IMG/VR virus record: IMGVR_UViG_3300027833_000229
Coordinates: 1-23,033 of that record
Strand: one strand, 5' to 3'
DNA: 23,033 nucleotides
Source: a virus
The position numbers and the translations under genes were made by a program. The notes under the pieces are model-generated. The model saw only the letters and a program-made list of their open reading frames with translations, had not been told where the DNA came from and did no database searches. Each line of letters starts with the position of its first letter. Position 1 is the stretch's first letter. Shown piece by piece: positions 7,023-15,187 of the stretch.

Positions 7023-8711
7023 CTAGAGCGAGTTTAGACCGTTCACGTAAACTTTACCATAAAATTCTGGACGAATCATCTTCTTAGCGTAACGAGTTAA
7101 GAGACCTTTACGTGGAGTAAACGTTTCTGGATCGTAGATAAGAGGAGTCATGATTAACGGAATGTATGGAGCGAATACAGCACCACTTTCCAAGAACTGA
7201 GAACCTCTATACCCCATAAGGATAACGTTTTCGTTCATGTAAGGGTTTTTGTATACGTCATATCTGTTATTCAATGAACCAGCTTTTTGTACACCAAACG
7301 CATAGTTTTTAGATACATCACCATCTGAAGTTGAGGCAAATCCTGGGATTGATTCTAGGATTGTTGCAACAGCAGGAGAAATTACCATAAAATTAGCACC
7401 ACCTCTAAGAGTTAACTGGTGAATTCTATTTGACAATTTCTGTAGTTTAGTACCTAAAGTTTGGAACCAACCACCTTGAGTATTGTAGAAACCTGAAGCG
7501 TCAACGTTAACAACGTTACCAGCTGCATCTACTTGTCTGTTGTTTTGAGCTGACCAGTACTCAGTACCAGCGGCAGCATCTTCAATCAACATATCAAGAA
7601 TTTCTAAGTCAATTTCCAAAGAAATGTACTCACTCATGATGTTAGTTACTTCAGCTTCAGCATCCAAAGCTTGGTAAGCGTTAAGATCTTGAGCGAACTC
7701 AGGAGTCCAAACAGCTTTCAACTTTTTAGTCTTAGCTACGATAGCCTCTGAACGCATCTGGATGTTAATCTCAGGGATTGCGATTTGAGTCTGGTTAAGT
7801 GAGTTTGGCTCAGCAAAGTCATTACCCGCTTCGAAATCACCTACCTCGTAAGGAGACATAGTTGTTGCTTTCTGATAGTATACGTCGAAATCTGTTAAGT
7901 TAAGAAGTGAAGCATCTGAAGCAGATACAAAGAATTCAAGATTTACACCGTTTACTTTAGTAAATGACATTAGCAAATCATCAGCTTGTACTGAAACAGC
8001 ATCTCCGATTGATCCTGAAATAAGAACAAAACCACGAACAGCATCAGCATCGAATGATGGTAAGTCTGAAGTAGCAACTTGGAATTTCCAGATTTCGTTT
8101 TCTGACAAAGAAGCAGATAATCTACTATCAAAGTTGATATCAGAAAAAACTGCAGAAGCAGATGCAACACCACCTTGAAGTACTAGATCAACTGATTCTG
8201 AGAATTGGTTGGTTGAGTAAGTAAACTTACCTGCACCATACAATCCACCAGCACCTAATTGGTCCAAGTTACTTGTAGCAGTACCGAATGGGTAATCTGC
8301 ATTAGCATTACCGTAAAGTGAATCGCCTGCACTGAATGGAGTTTTAGTGCTACCATATTGGAAATCTAGATAAAATACTAGACCTGAAGGTAGGTTCATC
8401 GGCTGAACAGAAACGAATTCCTTAGCAGCGATTTGACCGAATACCTTACGTACCAATGGAAGAGCTACACCAGCCCACTGCTCACCTGTACCTACTGTAA
8501 AGTTAGCTGTACCACCTGTTTGTGATTGCTCAGTTACTAATTGTTTAGCTTGGTTTTCGAGGATCAAACTCATGTTGTTTTTATCAACTTCTTTATTGAA
8601 GCCTTCTAACAAACCTGTTTTTTCCCACTTATTAGCCAATCTAGCAGCGTCTGATTGCATGTTTTTCCAACCTGAACCTGCAGACTCTAAAAGAGAATTT
8701 AATTGTGACAT
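7023..8711 (-). CDS. 23: Major capsid protein, gp23-like
   Basis: A 562-residue protein, close to T4 gp23 (521), forming the hexamers of the head. The segment LVRKVFGQIAAKEFVSVQPM followed by NLPSG (about 86-110) matches the start of the mature gp23 fold. ILENQ at 50-54 parallels IFENQ in the T4 propeptide, and the end KKMIRPEFYGKVYVNGLNSL is typical. T4 gp23 is cut after residue 65 (LTE) by the gp21 protease; here LVTE at 58-61 is the likely equivalent, though glutamine rather than alanine follows. A Ser/Ala/Leu-rich middle (about 150-270) looks like an inserted domain. There is no Shine-Dalgarno; the leader is A-rich. A strong terminator follows, and the scaffold gene ends 18 bases upstream. 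Confidence 0.95.
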   Translation of the reverse strand: MSQLNSLLESAGSGWKNMQSDAARLANKWEKTGLLEGFNKEVDKNNMSLILENQAKQLVTEQSQTGGTANFTVGTGEQWAGVALPLVRKVFGQIAAKEFVSVQPMNLPSGLVFYLDFQYGSTKTPFSAGDSLYGNANADYPFGTATSNLDQLGAGGLYGAGKFTYSTNQFSESVDLVLQGGVASASAVFSDINFDSRLSASLSENEIWKFQVATSDLPSFDADAVRGFVLISGSIGDAVSVQADDLLMSFTKVNGVNLEFFVSASDASLLNLTDFDVYYQKATTMSPYEVGDFEAGNDFAEPNSLNQTQIAIPEINIQMRSEAIVAKTKKLKAVWTPEFAQDLNAYQALDAEAEVTNIMSEYISLEIDLEILDMLIEDAAAGTEYWSAQNNRQVDAAGNVVNVDASGFYNTQGGWFQTLGTKLQKLSNRIHQLTLRGGANFMVISPAVATILESIPGFASTSDGDVSKNYAFGVQKAGSLNNRYDVYKNPYMNENVILMGYRGSQFLESGAVFAPYIPLIMTPLIYDPETFTPRKGLLTRYAKKMIRPEFYGKVYVNGLNSL

Positions 8712-8729
8712 TTGTTTAAAATTTAATTG

Positions 8730-9767
8730 TTATTTAATACCTGCTAATTTTTGCCATCTAGCAACCTGAGAGTTGACTTCAACTATAGGTTGTTTTGTTG
8801 GCGCAATACCAGCAGCAGAAGAAGCGCGACCTAAATTTTCTCTAATTGGAGCAACGGTTTTATTAACCATACCTTCGTTTAAAGTTTCAAAAATAAGTTT
8901 TACTTCTTTAACATTCGACGCCTTGTCAAACGCTTCTAGAACTTTTACCTTCTGAGCTTCTTTTAAGTTTTTAGCTCTGAAGATTTTATTTGTGTAGAGA
9001 AGTTTAGCGTTCAAAAGATTAGTTTCGTGAAGGTCAGATCTCAATTCCTCGATTTCTTCTTTCATTTTCTTCATATCTTCTTCTTCGTCCTTCATACCGT
9101 CTTTGTAGCCTTCTTCCTCAGCATCAGTACGTGCGTTCTCTGTAACTTCTACGTCTACCTCTGTGTCATCTTCTACATCGATATCCTCATCATCTTCAAC
9201 GTCGATTTCATCTTCGTCTTCTGTTTCAAATTCTTCGCCTGCTTCTAATTCACCAGCGGTAACCATATCAGCGATTACATCCTCAATAAATGATTTAAGA
9301 TCATCTTCTGATAAGTCGTCAAGATCAATTTCTTCATCTTCGTCATCACCTTCCATGTCTTCTTTTTCATCTTCCATGCCGTCTTCGTAGCCTTCTTCCT
9401 CAGCATCCGTTCTTTCATCTTCCGATAAATCACCTTCAAGTTCAGCTAAAATTTCGTCTAAGTCCATTTCCTCGTCTACTTCAGATTCAGCTAAGTCTTT
9501 TCCGTACTTCATTTTTTCTGTACGTTTAGTTTCTTTGCTTTCACCGCCGTCTTTACGATCGTCGTCCTTGTACTCTTTTTTAGCTTCAGTCGTTGTAGCT
9601 TCTTCTAGTTCGTCTTCTTTATCCATTTCCTCAAGTTTAGCTGAAAGCATTGACTTAAGTCTTGGTTCGAAAGCTTCTTCTAGAGCTACCTTTGCGTTAG
9701 CAATAGCAGTTTCTTTAAGTGCTTTTGCGTCAGCGATTGCTTCTTTTAGCAGATCTCTGTTTGCCAT
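8730..9767 (-). CDS. 22: Prohead core scaffold protein, gp22-like
   Basis: A 345-residue, very acidic and mostly helical protein, larger than T4 gp22 (269). It is called as scaffold because it lies between protease and capsid genes and ends RWQKLAGIK, like other gp22 C-termini; the final 110 residues (ELRSDLHETNLLNAKLLYTN onwards) resemble gp22. Residues 95-235 are dominated by Asp and Glu. A 21-residue block around TDAEEEGY occurs twice (118-138 and 212-232) and again in the neighbouring 10583-11608 gene. The scaffold forms the internal core and is then degraded by the protease. The start has a plausible Shine-Dalgarno, GAGG, seven bases upstream. It is preceded by a 208-base structured gap with terminator and promoter-like motif. 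Confidence 0.88.
   Translation of the reverse strand: MANRDLLKEAIADAKALKETAIANAKVALEEAFEPRLKSMLSAKLEEMDKEDELEEATTTEAKKEYKDDDRKDGGESKETKRTEKMKYGKDLAESEVDEEMDLDEILAELEGDLSEDERTDAEEEGYEDGMEDEKEDMEGDDEDEEIDLDDLSEDDLKSFIEDVIADMVTAGELEAGEEFETEDEDEIDVEDDEDIDVEDDTEVDVEVTENARTDAEEEGYKDGMKDEEEDMKKMKEEIEELRSDLHETNLLNAKLLYTNKIFRAKNLKEAQKVKVLEAFDKASNVKEVKLIFETLNEGMVNKTVAPIRENLGRASSAAGIAPTKQPIVEVNSQVARWQKLAGIK
9072..9134 (-). repeat. Acidic TDAEEEGY block, copy 2 (scaffold 212-232)
   Basis: Codes for ARTDAEEEGYKDGMKDEEED and one more residue. Lysine replaces acidic residues at two variable positions, while the TDAEEEGY and DGM cores are unchanged. Confidence 0.85.
9354..9416 (-). repeat. Acidic TDAEEEGY block, copy 1 (scaffold 118-138)
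   Basis: Codes for ERTDAEEEGYEDGMEDEKED and one more residue. It matches copy 2 in the same protein and a third copy in the 10583-11608 gene at most positions, including Arg, TDAEEEGY, DGM and D.E.D. Confidence 0.85.
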
Positions 9768-9836
9768 AATTACCTCAAAATTTTGTTTGTGGAGTACGCC
9801 TATTAGAAGACGTAATAAGAATTATTTAATTAGTGA

Positions 9837-9857
9837 ATACTATATAGATCATAGTAT
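9837..9857. repeat. Inverted repeat in the scaffold leader
   Basis: ATACTAT at 9837-9843 and ATAGTAT at 9851-9857 form perfect seven-base arms around a seven-base spacer. It lies within the presumed untranslated leader of the scaffold gene and could be a leader hairpin or an operator. Confidence 0.6.
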
Positions 9858-9874
9858 ATTGCTCACGTTACAGC

Positions 9875-9886
9875 TATACATATATA
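9875..9886 (-). promoter_or_regulatory. Possible promoter upstream of the scaffold gene
   Basis: The minus strand reads TATATATGTATAGC, sharing ATATGTATA with the variant upstream of phoH, about ten bases after the terminator at 9896-9923. It lies roughly 107 bases from the scaffold start, so a longer leader would result. Weak support. Confidence 0.3.
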
Positions 9887-9895
9887 AAGGGACAT

Positions 9896-9923
9896 AAAAA
9901 ACGCCCCCCTTTCGGAGAGCGTT
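9896..9923 (-). terminator. Minus-strand terminator with GAAA loop after the protease gene
   Basis: As minus-strand RNA, AACGCUCUCC pairs with GGGGGGCGUU (ten pairs, two of them G-U) around a GAAA tetraloop, and U residues follow. On the plus strand the two G-U pairs become C-A mismatches, so the structure favours minus-strand transcription. It lies about 50 bases after the protease stop. Confidence 0.85.
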
Positions 9924-9929
9924 TTGGGT

Positions 9930-9948
9930 CTTAGGATACTATCCTAAG
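9930..9948. repeat. 19-base perfect palindrome between protease and scaffold genes
   Basis: CTTAGGATA and TATCCTAAG flank a single central C and are followed on the plus strand by more G, giving a run of seven. It lies between the protease stop and the terminator. It could be an additional hairpin, an RNA-processing site or a protein-binding site; the sequence does not decide. Confidence 0.7.
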
Positions 9949-9975
9949 GGGGGGTAGCGCCTCAATACAGAGGTA

Positions 9976-10581
9976 TTAGTCTAAATAACAAGTGCAAGTG
10001 TTAGCGCATAAAAGTTCATTTACGATACTATTAACACCTTGATATTTATTTATTTGAGCTTTTTTACCTTCAGTAACAATTTCCATATATGAACCTGGAT
10101 TAGATGGGGTTGAAACAAAATCCCAACATAGTAATTCGAAGTCGTTTTGTACTTCTAATACACCACCTTTATCCTCAAGTGAACCCATCCCACGGGATGA
10201 AACACCTACAGTAATATTATTTTCAATTAATGCTTTAAGAATGTTTCCTGATGGTGTAGGTAGTATTTCGATTTTACCATACACTTCATCTCCGTCCCAC
10301 CACATTTCAGTAATATTATGGGATACATTTTTCAAGTTAATAACAGAGGATTCAGGGTGATCTAATTCACCTAATGCTCTGTTTTGTTTAACTGATTCCA
10401 TGTATTTATCGATCTCACGTTCCCATAATTCTCTTGGGTAGTAACGACCATTACCATTTTTTACTTCAGCAGTAGCTAGGATACCCTCAACCATAGGATT
10501 CCCTCTATTAGAGAGCTTCCCTTCGGTAAGCATTAAACCCTTAGGTTTAAAAATTTGAGTTTCTACTAGTACTTTTTTCAT
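9976..10581 (-). CDS. 21: Prohead maturation protease, gp21-like
   Basis: A 201-residue protein, near the 212 of T4 gp21, the serine protease built into the prohead core that cuts scaffold, capsid and internal proteins before packaging. Visible signatures: GILATAEVKNGNGRYYPREL (33-52), GELDHPES with the likely catalytic His75, GVSSRGMGS with the likely nucleophile Ser128 or Ser129, and a late FELLCWDFVSTPSNPGSYM (149-166) typical of the family. The end CANTCTCYLD is unusually rich in cysteine. The ATG follows the upstream TAG by one base, so it is coupled to the preceding core-protein gene. A terminator lies downstream, separating it from the scaffold gene. Confidence 0.92.
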   Translation of the reverse strand: MKKVLVETQIFKPKGLMLTEGKLSNRGNPMVEGILATAEVKNGNGRYYPRELWEREIDKYMESVKQNRALGELDHPESSVINLKNVSHNITEMWWDGDEVYGKIEILPTPSGNILKALIENNITVGVSSRGMGSLEDKGGVLEVQNDFELLCWDFVSTPSNPGSYMEIVTEGKKAQINKYQGVNSIVNELLCANTCTCYLD

Positions 10582-10582
10582 C

Positions 10583-11608
10583 CTAGTATTCCATTTCGTC
10601 TACTTCGTCTACCATTTCTGGTTTAGAATAAGCTTGACCACACATTTTTTCATACAACTTTTCCATTTTAGCCTTTTTTCTTTCAAGATCCTTAACTTCG
10701 CGTTGCATATCTTTCAGTTTCTTTGCATCTACTAATTCAGATAGATTATCATCTTCTGTAACCATCGAAATTCTTTCGTTTTTAGTAGTAATGGCTTCGT
10801 CAACTGATTCGATTTGAGCTTCTAAAGTAGTAATTCTACCTGCTTTTTCAATTTCAGCTAATTTAGTATCTATTGTTTCTTTTTTGATTTTTTTCTTTTT
10901 AGGCTTATCTTTTATATCTTCTTTCTCATCACGCATACCATCTAAATAACCTTCTTCTTCAGCATCAGTTCTTGCGTCTTCATTTGTCATCCCTATAGGG
11001 CGTAAATCAACGTAACCGGCAACCGCTTCGTTAATTAAATCTGTTAATTTAATCATATTTTCTTTTACTGGGACCATTTGGTCTGATTTTGAAGCTTTTA
11101 AACCGGGTGCTTCGTCAGTATACCCTATACCTTTAATACCAAACTGGGCTTCAGTAGTATAATATGTTTTATCTTTAGCTAAATTCTTAGCTACAATTTC
11201 TTTTAATTCAGCTACATCCTTACCTTCGTTTTTAGGATCTTCCATTTCAGTATAAAATCCTTGTAAAAATGCTTCACCATATAGGTTATCGATGTTTTTT
11301 TCATCTCTATAATCAAAGGCATGATCCTGTATATCTTCTACCTCTTTTGTAGTATTTTTTTCTTCTGCTTTTACTTCTTCAGATAAAAATTCATTCCAAT
11401 TAATAAATGGGTTAACAGCAGTCGTTACAACACCACCAATACCACCTTCTGAGATGATTTGTTTTTGTTTCATGACTTTAGTAGCAGTATCAAAATTTGA
11501 TAAATTATTAAAGATATTAGGAAACTGGGTACGAGCCGACTTCATAAAAGTATCTTTACTACCTTTACCTTCTTTAATAAGATTGTATTGTTCTTGTAAT
11601 GTTTTCAT
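10583..11608 (-). CDS. Probable prohead core or internal head protein sharing the TDAEEEGY block
   Basis: A 341-residue protein that I cannot assign to a named family. It is charged and largely helical: an N-terminal basic/helical part with MKSARTQFPNIFNNLSNF (22-39), an acidic middle, the motif MIKLTDLINEAVAGYV (185-200), the block ARTDAEEEGYLDGMRDEKED (212-231) shared with the scaffold, a lysine patch KPKKKKIKK (235-243) and a C-terminal coiled coil (about 245-325). It lies directly before the protease in the same coupled operon, its own start overlapping the previous stop as TAATG. Shared block and position suggest it joins the scaffold in the prohead core, comparable in role to T4 gp67, gp68 or internal proteins. 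That role is inferred. Confidence 0.75.
   Translation of the reverse strand: MKTLQEQYNLIKEGKGSKDTFMKSARTQFPNIFNNLSNFDTATKVMKQKQIISEGGIGGVVTTAVNPFINWNEFLSEEVKAEEKNTTKEVEDIQDHAFDYRDEKNIDNLYGEAFLQGFYTEMEDPKNEGKDVAELKEIVAKNLAKDKTYYTTEAQFGIKGIGYTDEAPGLKASKSDQMVPVKENMIKLTDLINEAVAGYVDLRPIGMTNEDARTDAEEEGYLDGMRDEKEDIKDKPKKKKIKKETIDTKLAEIEKAGRITTLEAQIESVDEAITTKNERISMVTEDDNLSELVDAKKLKDMQREVKDLERKKAKMEKLYEKMCGQAYSKPEMVDEVDEMEY
10913..10975 (-). repeat. Acidic TDAEEEGY block, copy 3 (in 10583-11608 protein)
   Basis: Codes for ARTDAEEEGYLDGMRDEKED and one more residue, nearly the same as both scaffold copies, although the two proteins are otherwise not obviously related. A three-residue acidic lead-in (NED) precedes it. 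Confidence 0.85.
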
Positions 11609-11853
11609 TATTGTTGTTTTAATAATTTATCAATGTCTTTTAAATAATCTAATATTAAATCAGTAGCATATACAACACTATATGATTCTGGTTTATCCTG
11701 ATAGTAAGCTATTGTTTCATCTTTAGCTTTATCTATCAAAGGGTATAAACTATTTAAATATTTTTCGATATCTTGGAAAGCAGCAATACGTGTTTCCTGG
11801 TATGCTGCTCGGCTGTCATCGCGTTCTTTTAAATTTAATTTATACTTATACAT
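11608..11853 (-). CDS. Small helical protein, hypothetical
   Basis: An 81-residue, charged and probably all-helical protein (RDDSRAAYQETRIAAFQDIE, then YLNSLYPLIDKAKDETIAYY) without cysteine or membrane segment. I do not recognise the family. Its stop overlaps the next start as TAATG, and only seven bases separate it from the upstream gene, so it belongs to the head operon between portal and protease. In T4 the corresponding stretch holds the tiny core genes 67 and 68, which suggests a small head-core role, but no sequence similarity is claimed. Confidence 0.7.
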   Translation of the reverse strand: MYKYKLNLKERDDSRAAYQETRIAAFQDIEKYLNSLYPLIDKAKDETIAYYQDKPESYSVVYATDLILDYLKDIDKLLKQQ

Positions 11854-11860
11854 ATTACTA

Positions 11861-12430
11861 TTATTTAACGAACGTATCCGGTGCCCATAAATATTTAGTA
11901 TCTATAGCTTTAGATTGTTTTGCCAATTTTTTAGGATCAACTAATTTATACTTAAATCCTTTTACGTAATAATTGTCTTTAACACCATCTTCACTTGCTT
12001 TAGGTCCTGGACCTAAGGTAGAACCTGGGTTTGATTCGTTGATGTCTTTTTTCTTTTTAAATGCTTTTGGAGTAGCGTATTGTGCTCCAGTACCAACACT
12101 AAAAGAAGCACCACCGCCTCCGGTGCCACTCATTTCATCTAAACCTTTAATACGAGAGTATTCATTAGCTTTATTATTACGTAAATAAGTTCTTAATTCA
12201 TTTCTACGTTTTTTGATATCTAAATAATGATCTCTAAAGAACTCCTCACCAGTCATATCAGCTACTTCTTTAGCTGTTTCCATTAGATCAGTAATATCTT
12301 TAAATAGTTTTTGGTAGTCAGCTGTATAGTTAACATCCCAAGTGATTTGGCCTGTTACTGGGTCTATGTTAGTTACTGTGGTTTCAATACCACCCTTTTC
12401 TTCAGTATCGCCTATTTTAGCCATGAGCAT
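11861..12430 (-). CDS. Hypothetical head-operon protein
   Basis: A 189-residue protein that I do not recognise. It has an N-terminal strand region with DPVTGQITWDVNYTADYQ, a helical middle (LFKDITDLMETAKEVADM, then DIKKRRNELRTYLRNNKANE), a Gly/Ser-rich linker (GTGGGGASFSVGTGAQYATP) and a basic end (YYVKGFKYKLVDPKKLAKQS). The longest frame starts at 12430. An ATG two codons later at 12424 (MAKIGDTEE) is equally likely, because many neighbours start MA and it shortens the overlap with the upstream stop to ATGGCTAA. The gene is in the coupled head operon between portal and protease; a structural or head-assembly role is inferred from location. Confidence 0.72.
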   Translation of the reverse strand: MLMAKIGDTEEKGGIETTVTNIDPVTGQITWDVNYTADYQKLFKDITDLMETAKEVADMTGEEFFRDHYLDIKKRRNELRTYLRNNKANEYSRIKGLDEMSGTGGGGASFSVGTGAQYATPKAFKKKKDINESNPGSTLGPGPKASEDGVKDNYYVKGFKYKLVDPKKLAKQSKAIDTKYLWAPDTFVK

Positions 12431-13274
12431 TTTTTAATTCTTCTACTAATTCTAAGTATTGAAGAATATTTACGATGTTATCTGATGTTACGTTAGTTTT
12501 TTTATCTAACTCCTCAATTAAAGTACTTACTTCATTGATTTTGATTTGAACAGCCTTATCAGTAATTTGAGATGATAATTCGTTTAATTGTATTTGGATT
12601 TTACCTACTTCAGTATTATAAAATTCTCTTAATACGGGAGTTGAGTCAACTGAATTAACATATTGTCTAAGTACTTCTTTTTGGCTTGGATATAAACCAT
12701 CATACTTACCATTGAACTTTTCCATTAAGATTCTATAAGTAAGTATACGAGTATCTTTATCGTATGCTTGAAATTCTTTTAACAAATCCTCTTCTACTTT
12801 TTCTTCACTAATATCTGAATTAGAAAGGTGTTCTAGGAGAGTCATTTTATTATTAACAATAATATTGGTATCTACTAAAGCTTCAGTATTTTGTACTTCC
12901 GATAACATATAATAAGCAGCATGTACTTTATAATGTGGAAGTTTTGTTTTAAAGAATTCTTCTAAATTATAACTATCTTTAATCTCGTTAATTAAATTAT
13001 ATTTTTCTCTTTTAAGAGCTCTACGATTTAATTTTTTAGAAGATTCTAACAACGTTTGAACCAAAACATTAGCCTTACCTTCAGTGAGGGTAGTTGTTTT
13101 AGTTAACGCTTCATATAGTTTATATTCCTTCCCCAATTCAGACTTGACGAAATATTTTTGAATTAGTTTTATAGCGGCAGACTCTACACCATTCAAGGTG
13201 TCAGCTGTTACCTGGCGAACTAATAATTCAAAAAGAATACCAGTATTTTTATACTTCGAATGTTTAATGTTCAT
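12417..13274 (-). CDS. Hypothetical conserved-looking head-region protein
   Basis: A 285-residue protein, probably entirely helical, with no recognised family. The start MNIKHSKYKNTGILFELLVR gives an amphipathic segment, and the rest is charged helices ending in a coiled-coil-like SSQITDKAVQIKINEVSTLI. It follows the portal gene, with a promoter-like motif 15 bases upstream of the ATG and a short AGGA just before the start. It heads a tightly coupled series of genes ending with the protease. T4 has nothing of this size between gp20 and gp21, so it is a lineage-specific insertion. A role in head assembly or portal-core initiation is a guess from location. Confidence 0.75.
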   Translation of the reverse strand: MNIKHSKYKNTGILFELLVRQVTADTLNGVESAAIKLIQKYFVKSELGKEYKLYEALTKTTTLTEGKANVLVQTLLESSKKLNRRALKREKYNLINEIKDSYNLEEFFKTKLPHYKVHAAYYMLSEVQNTEALVDTNIIVNNKMTLLEHLSNSDISEEKVEEDLLKEFQAYDKDTRILTYRILMEKFNGKYDGLYPSQKEVLRQYVNSVDSTPVLREFYNTEVGKIQIQLNELSSQITDKAVQIKINEVSTLIEELDKKTNVTSDNIVNILQYLELVEELKNAHG

Positions 13275-13289
13275 TCCTAATAGGATTTA

Positions 13290-13300
13290 TTATAAATATA
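13290..13300 (-). promoter_or_regulatory. Late-promoter-like motif upstream of the 12417-13274 gene
   Basis: The minus strand reads TATATTTATAATAAATCC, one change from the consensus core, ending 15 bases before the ATG at 13274 in the short gap after the portal stop. Confidence 0.5.
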
Positions 13301-13310
13301 TAAGGAGATA

Positions 13311-15173
13311 TTACTCTTTAATGTTTGACTCATCTAATAGTGATTCCTTCTTTTTATCAGAAGTAAAGACTAACTCTTTTTGCATAGATTCTAACAAAGA
13401 ACGATTTTTTAAGTATTGCTTATTAGCACCTTCGTTAAAACCGGGTTGATCGTCTACTTTCATTGCTTTTTTACCTAAACGATCTTTACCAAATACATTA
13501 TCCTGAGTATTAATGTTAGATACTTTTTCTTCAGGACGACCTAGTGGTTTCTTTTCATTATACCCATCAGGTACATTAGCTGGATCTGAATCCACTCTAC
13601 CGGTTCCATATAATGAAGCTAAATCATGTGGGGTACCATATGAACGACCTGTTGTAACAGGATCATTTCCTTCAGTTTGGATTTGGTTGTTACGGAATTC
13701 ACGTTTCTGATCTTGAGTAATTAAGTCTCTATATTCTTCGTATTCATCTTCACTAAAGTGGAAGATATGATCATAAATCCAATCCGTTGGGAGTAATTTA
13801 TTCTCCATTATTTGACCAGCTAGATCTACTTTTTCTTTCATTAATGCAATCTTTTCTTGATCGTAAATAATGGATGGTGTAGTTAAATCTAGTGTAAAAT
13901 TTGTCATTTGTTCATCTCTATACCCTTGGGCATATAAGTGAACTAATGCAATTTTGTATAATTCTGATAGTAATATACGTTGTAATCTGTCAATTGTGCG
14001 ACCAAAACGGATATCCTCAGCTGCTAATGTTGCTTTACCTGATAGATTCTCATCGTATCCCATAAATGCTTTAGGTACTTTAAGAGCAGCAAATAGTTTT
14101 TCTCTTAAGTATTCTACATCCTCAATAGCAGCATAATCTAAACCTTTTGTAGTATCGATTTTAGTTGACTGATCATTCCCTCTAACAGGAATATAAAAGT
14201 CTTCCATGATGTTTTGCTGGTTGTACTTTAAGTTATATTCACCAGTCTTTTGATCTATTAGCGGAGTACGTTTCATTGTTGAAATCGTTTTCTGCATAAA
14301 GTTTTCTACTTCGTTTGGAGGTATAGACCCTACATTTACATAAAATATTCTTTTCTCAGGAGCACGTACAATTCTATGAATCAACATAGCATCCTCCATT
14401 AACGAATATTGTTTAAATAATTTACGACCAGGCTCAATATATGAGCGACCATAAGGAAGGTAATTTACGTCTGAAATCAATCTAAAGTGAGCAATTTCGT
14501 AATTATCAAATTCAATGGTATTTGATGCAGCGTTTTGATTTGGTGACGTATAGTAACCTGATGATGAGCCTCCCATAACTCCTTCAGGGTTATAAGTAAA
14601 TACTACTCTTGAAGGTGATTCAGGATCGAAGTTTTCTTTACGTTCAATGTGGTATGCTGAATAAGGGATTACATTATAAACACCGAATGTTTCTGATATT
14701 TCTAGTTTAAGGAAAAAATCACCATACTTACACATTTGACGTGTCCAAGCCCAAAGGTTAAATTCTACGTTTAAAACATCGTAAAATAAATTGTATAGGA
14801 TTTTTTGAATGTCTTCATCTGATGATTTGATTTGAAGTACTTCACCCATATCATTTTTCAAAGTACACTCATCTGCAATGATATCAAGAGCAGAGGCAAC
14901 AATAGCATCCGTATCCATTAAATCATAATCTGAGTATAGATATGTTCTTAAATACTGGTAGTTCATGTTGAACTGTTGTCCGTATAAAGATGTTGATGCT
15001 GGGTTTTGGTAGATGCCTGTAAAGCGATCCATTAAGGAATTTGTAGCAAATTCGCCAGAGGTTTGGATGTGATCAGTATCAATCACTTTGAGTTGATTAC
15101 CTCCTACATTCCGAATTACTACATCGGATGCAAATAATCTCTCTAGTCTTTTAAATAAGCCTTTATCAGCCAT
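13311..15173 (-). CDS. 20: Portal protein, gp20-like
   Basis: A 620-residue portal protein, longer than T4 gp20 (524). The dodecameric portal starts head assembly, docks the terminase and serves as the DNA channel. Visible family signatures: DTDAIVASALDIIADECTLK (about 87-106), MLIHRIVRAPEKRIFYVNVG (about 268-287), MEDFYIPVRGNDQSTKIDT (about 324-342) and IEDVEYLREKLFAALKVPKA (about 351-370), which parallel T4 gp20. The last 130 residues are polar and lack a clear counterpart, ending in a charged helix. It follows the terminase after 27 bases, with a promoter-like motif 14 bases upstream. Tail sheath and tube genes, which separate gp17 and gp20 in T4, are absent here. Confidence 0.93.
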   Translation of the reverse strand: MADKGLFKRLERLFASDVVIRNVGGNQLKVIDTDHIQTSGEFATNSLMDRFTGIYQNPASTSLYGQQFNMNYQYLRTYLYSDYDLMDTDAIVASALDIIADECTLKNDMGEVLQIKSSDEDIQKILYNLFYDVLNVEFNLWAWTRQMCKYGDFFLKLEISETFGVYNVIPYSAYHIERKENFDPESPSRVVFTYNPEGVMGGSSSGYYTSPNQNAASNTIEFDNYEIAHFRLISDVNYLPYGRSYIEPGRKLFKQYSLMEDAMLIHRIVRAPEKRIFYVNVGSIPPNEVENFMQKTISTMKRTPLIDQKTGEYNLKYNQQNIMEDFYIPVRGNDQSTKIDTTKGLDYAAIEDVEYLREKLFAALKVPKAFMGYDENLSGKATLAAEDIRFGRTIDRLQRILLSELYKIALVHLYAQGYRDEQMTNFTLDLTTPSIIYDQEKIALMKEKVDLAGQIMENKLLPTDWIYDHIFHFSEDEYEEYRDLITQDQKREFRNNQIQTEGNDPVTTGRSYGTPHDLASLYGTGRVDSDPANVPDGYNEKKPLGRPEEKVSNINTQDNVFGKDRLGKKAMKVDDQPGFNEGANKQYLKNRSLLESMQKELVFTSDKKKESLLDESNIKE

Positions 15174-15187
15174 AATGTTTGTTATTG

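Noticed and set aside
9163-9390. Plus-strand Ser-rich frame
   Set aside because: It is the antisense of the Asp/Glu-rich scaffold region; GAT/GAA codons read as Ser-rich on the other strand.
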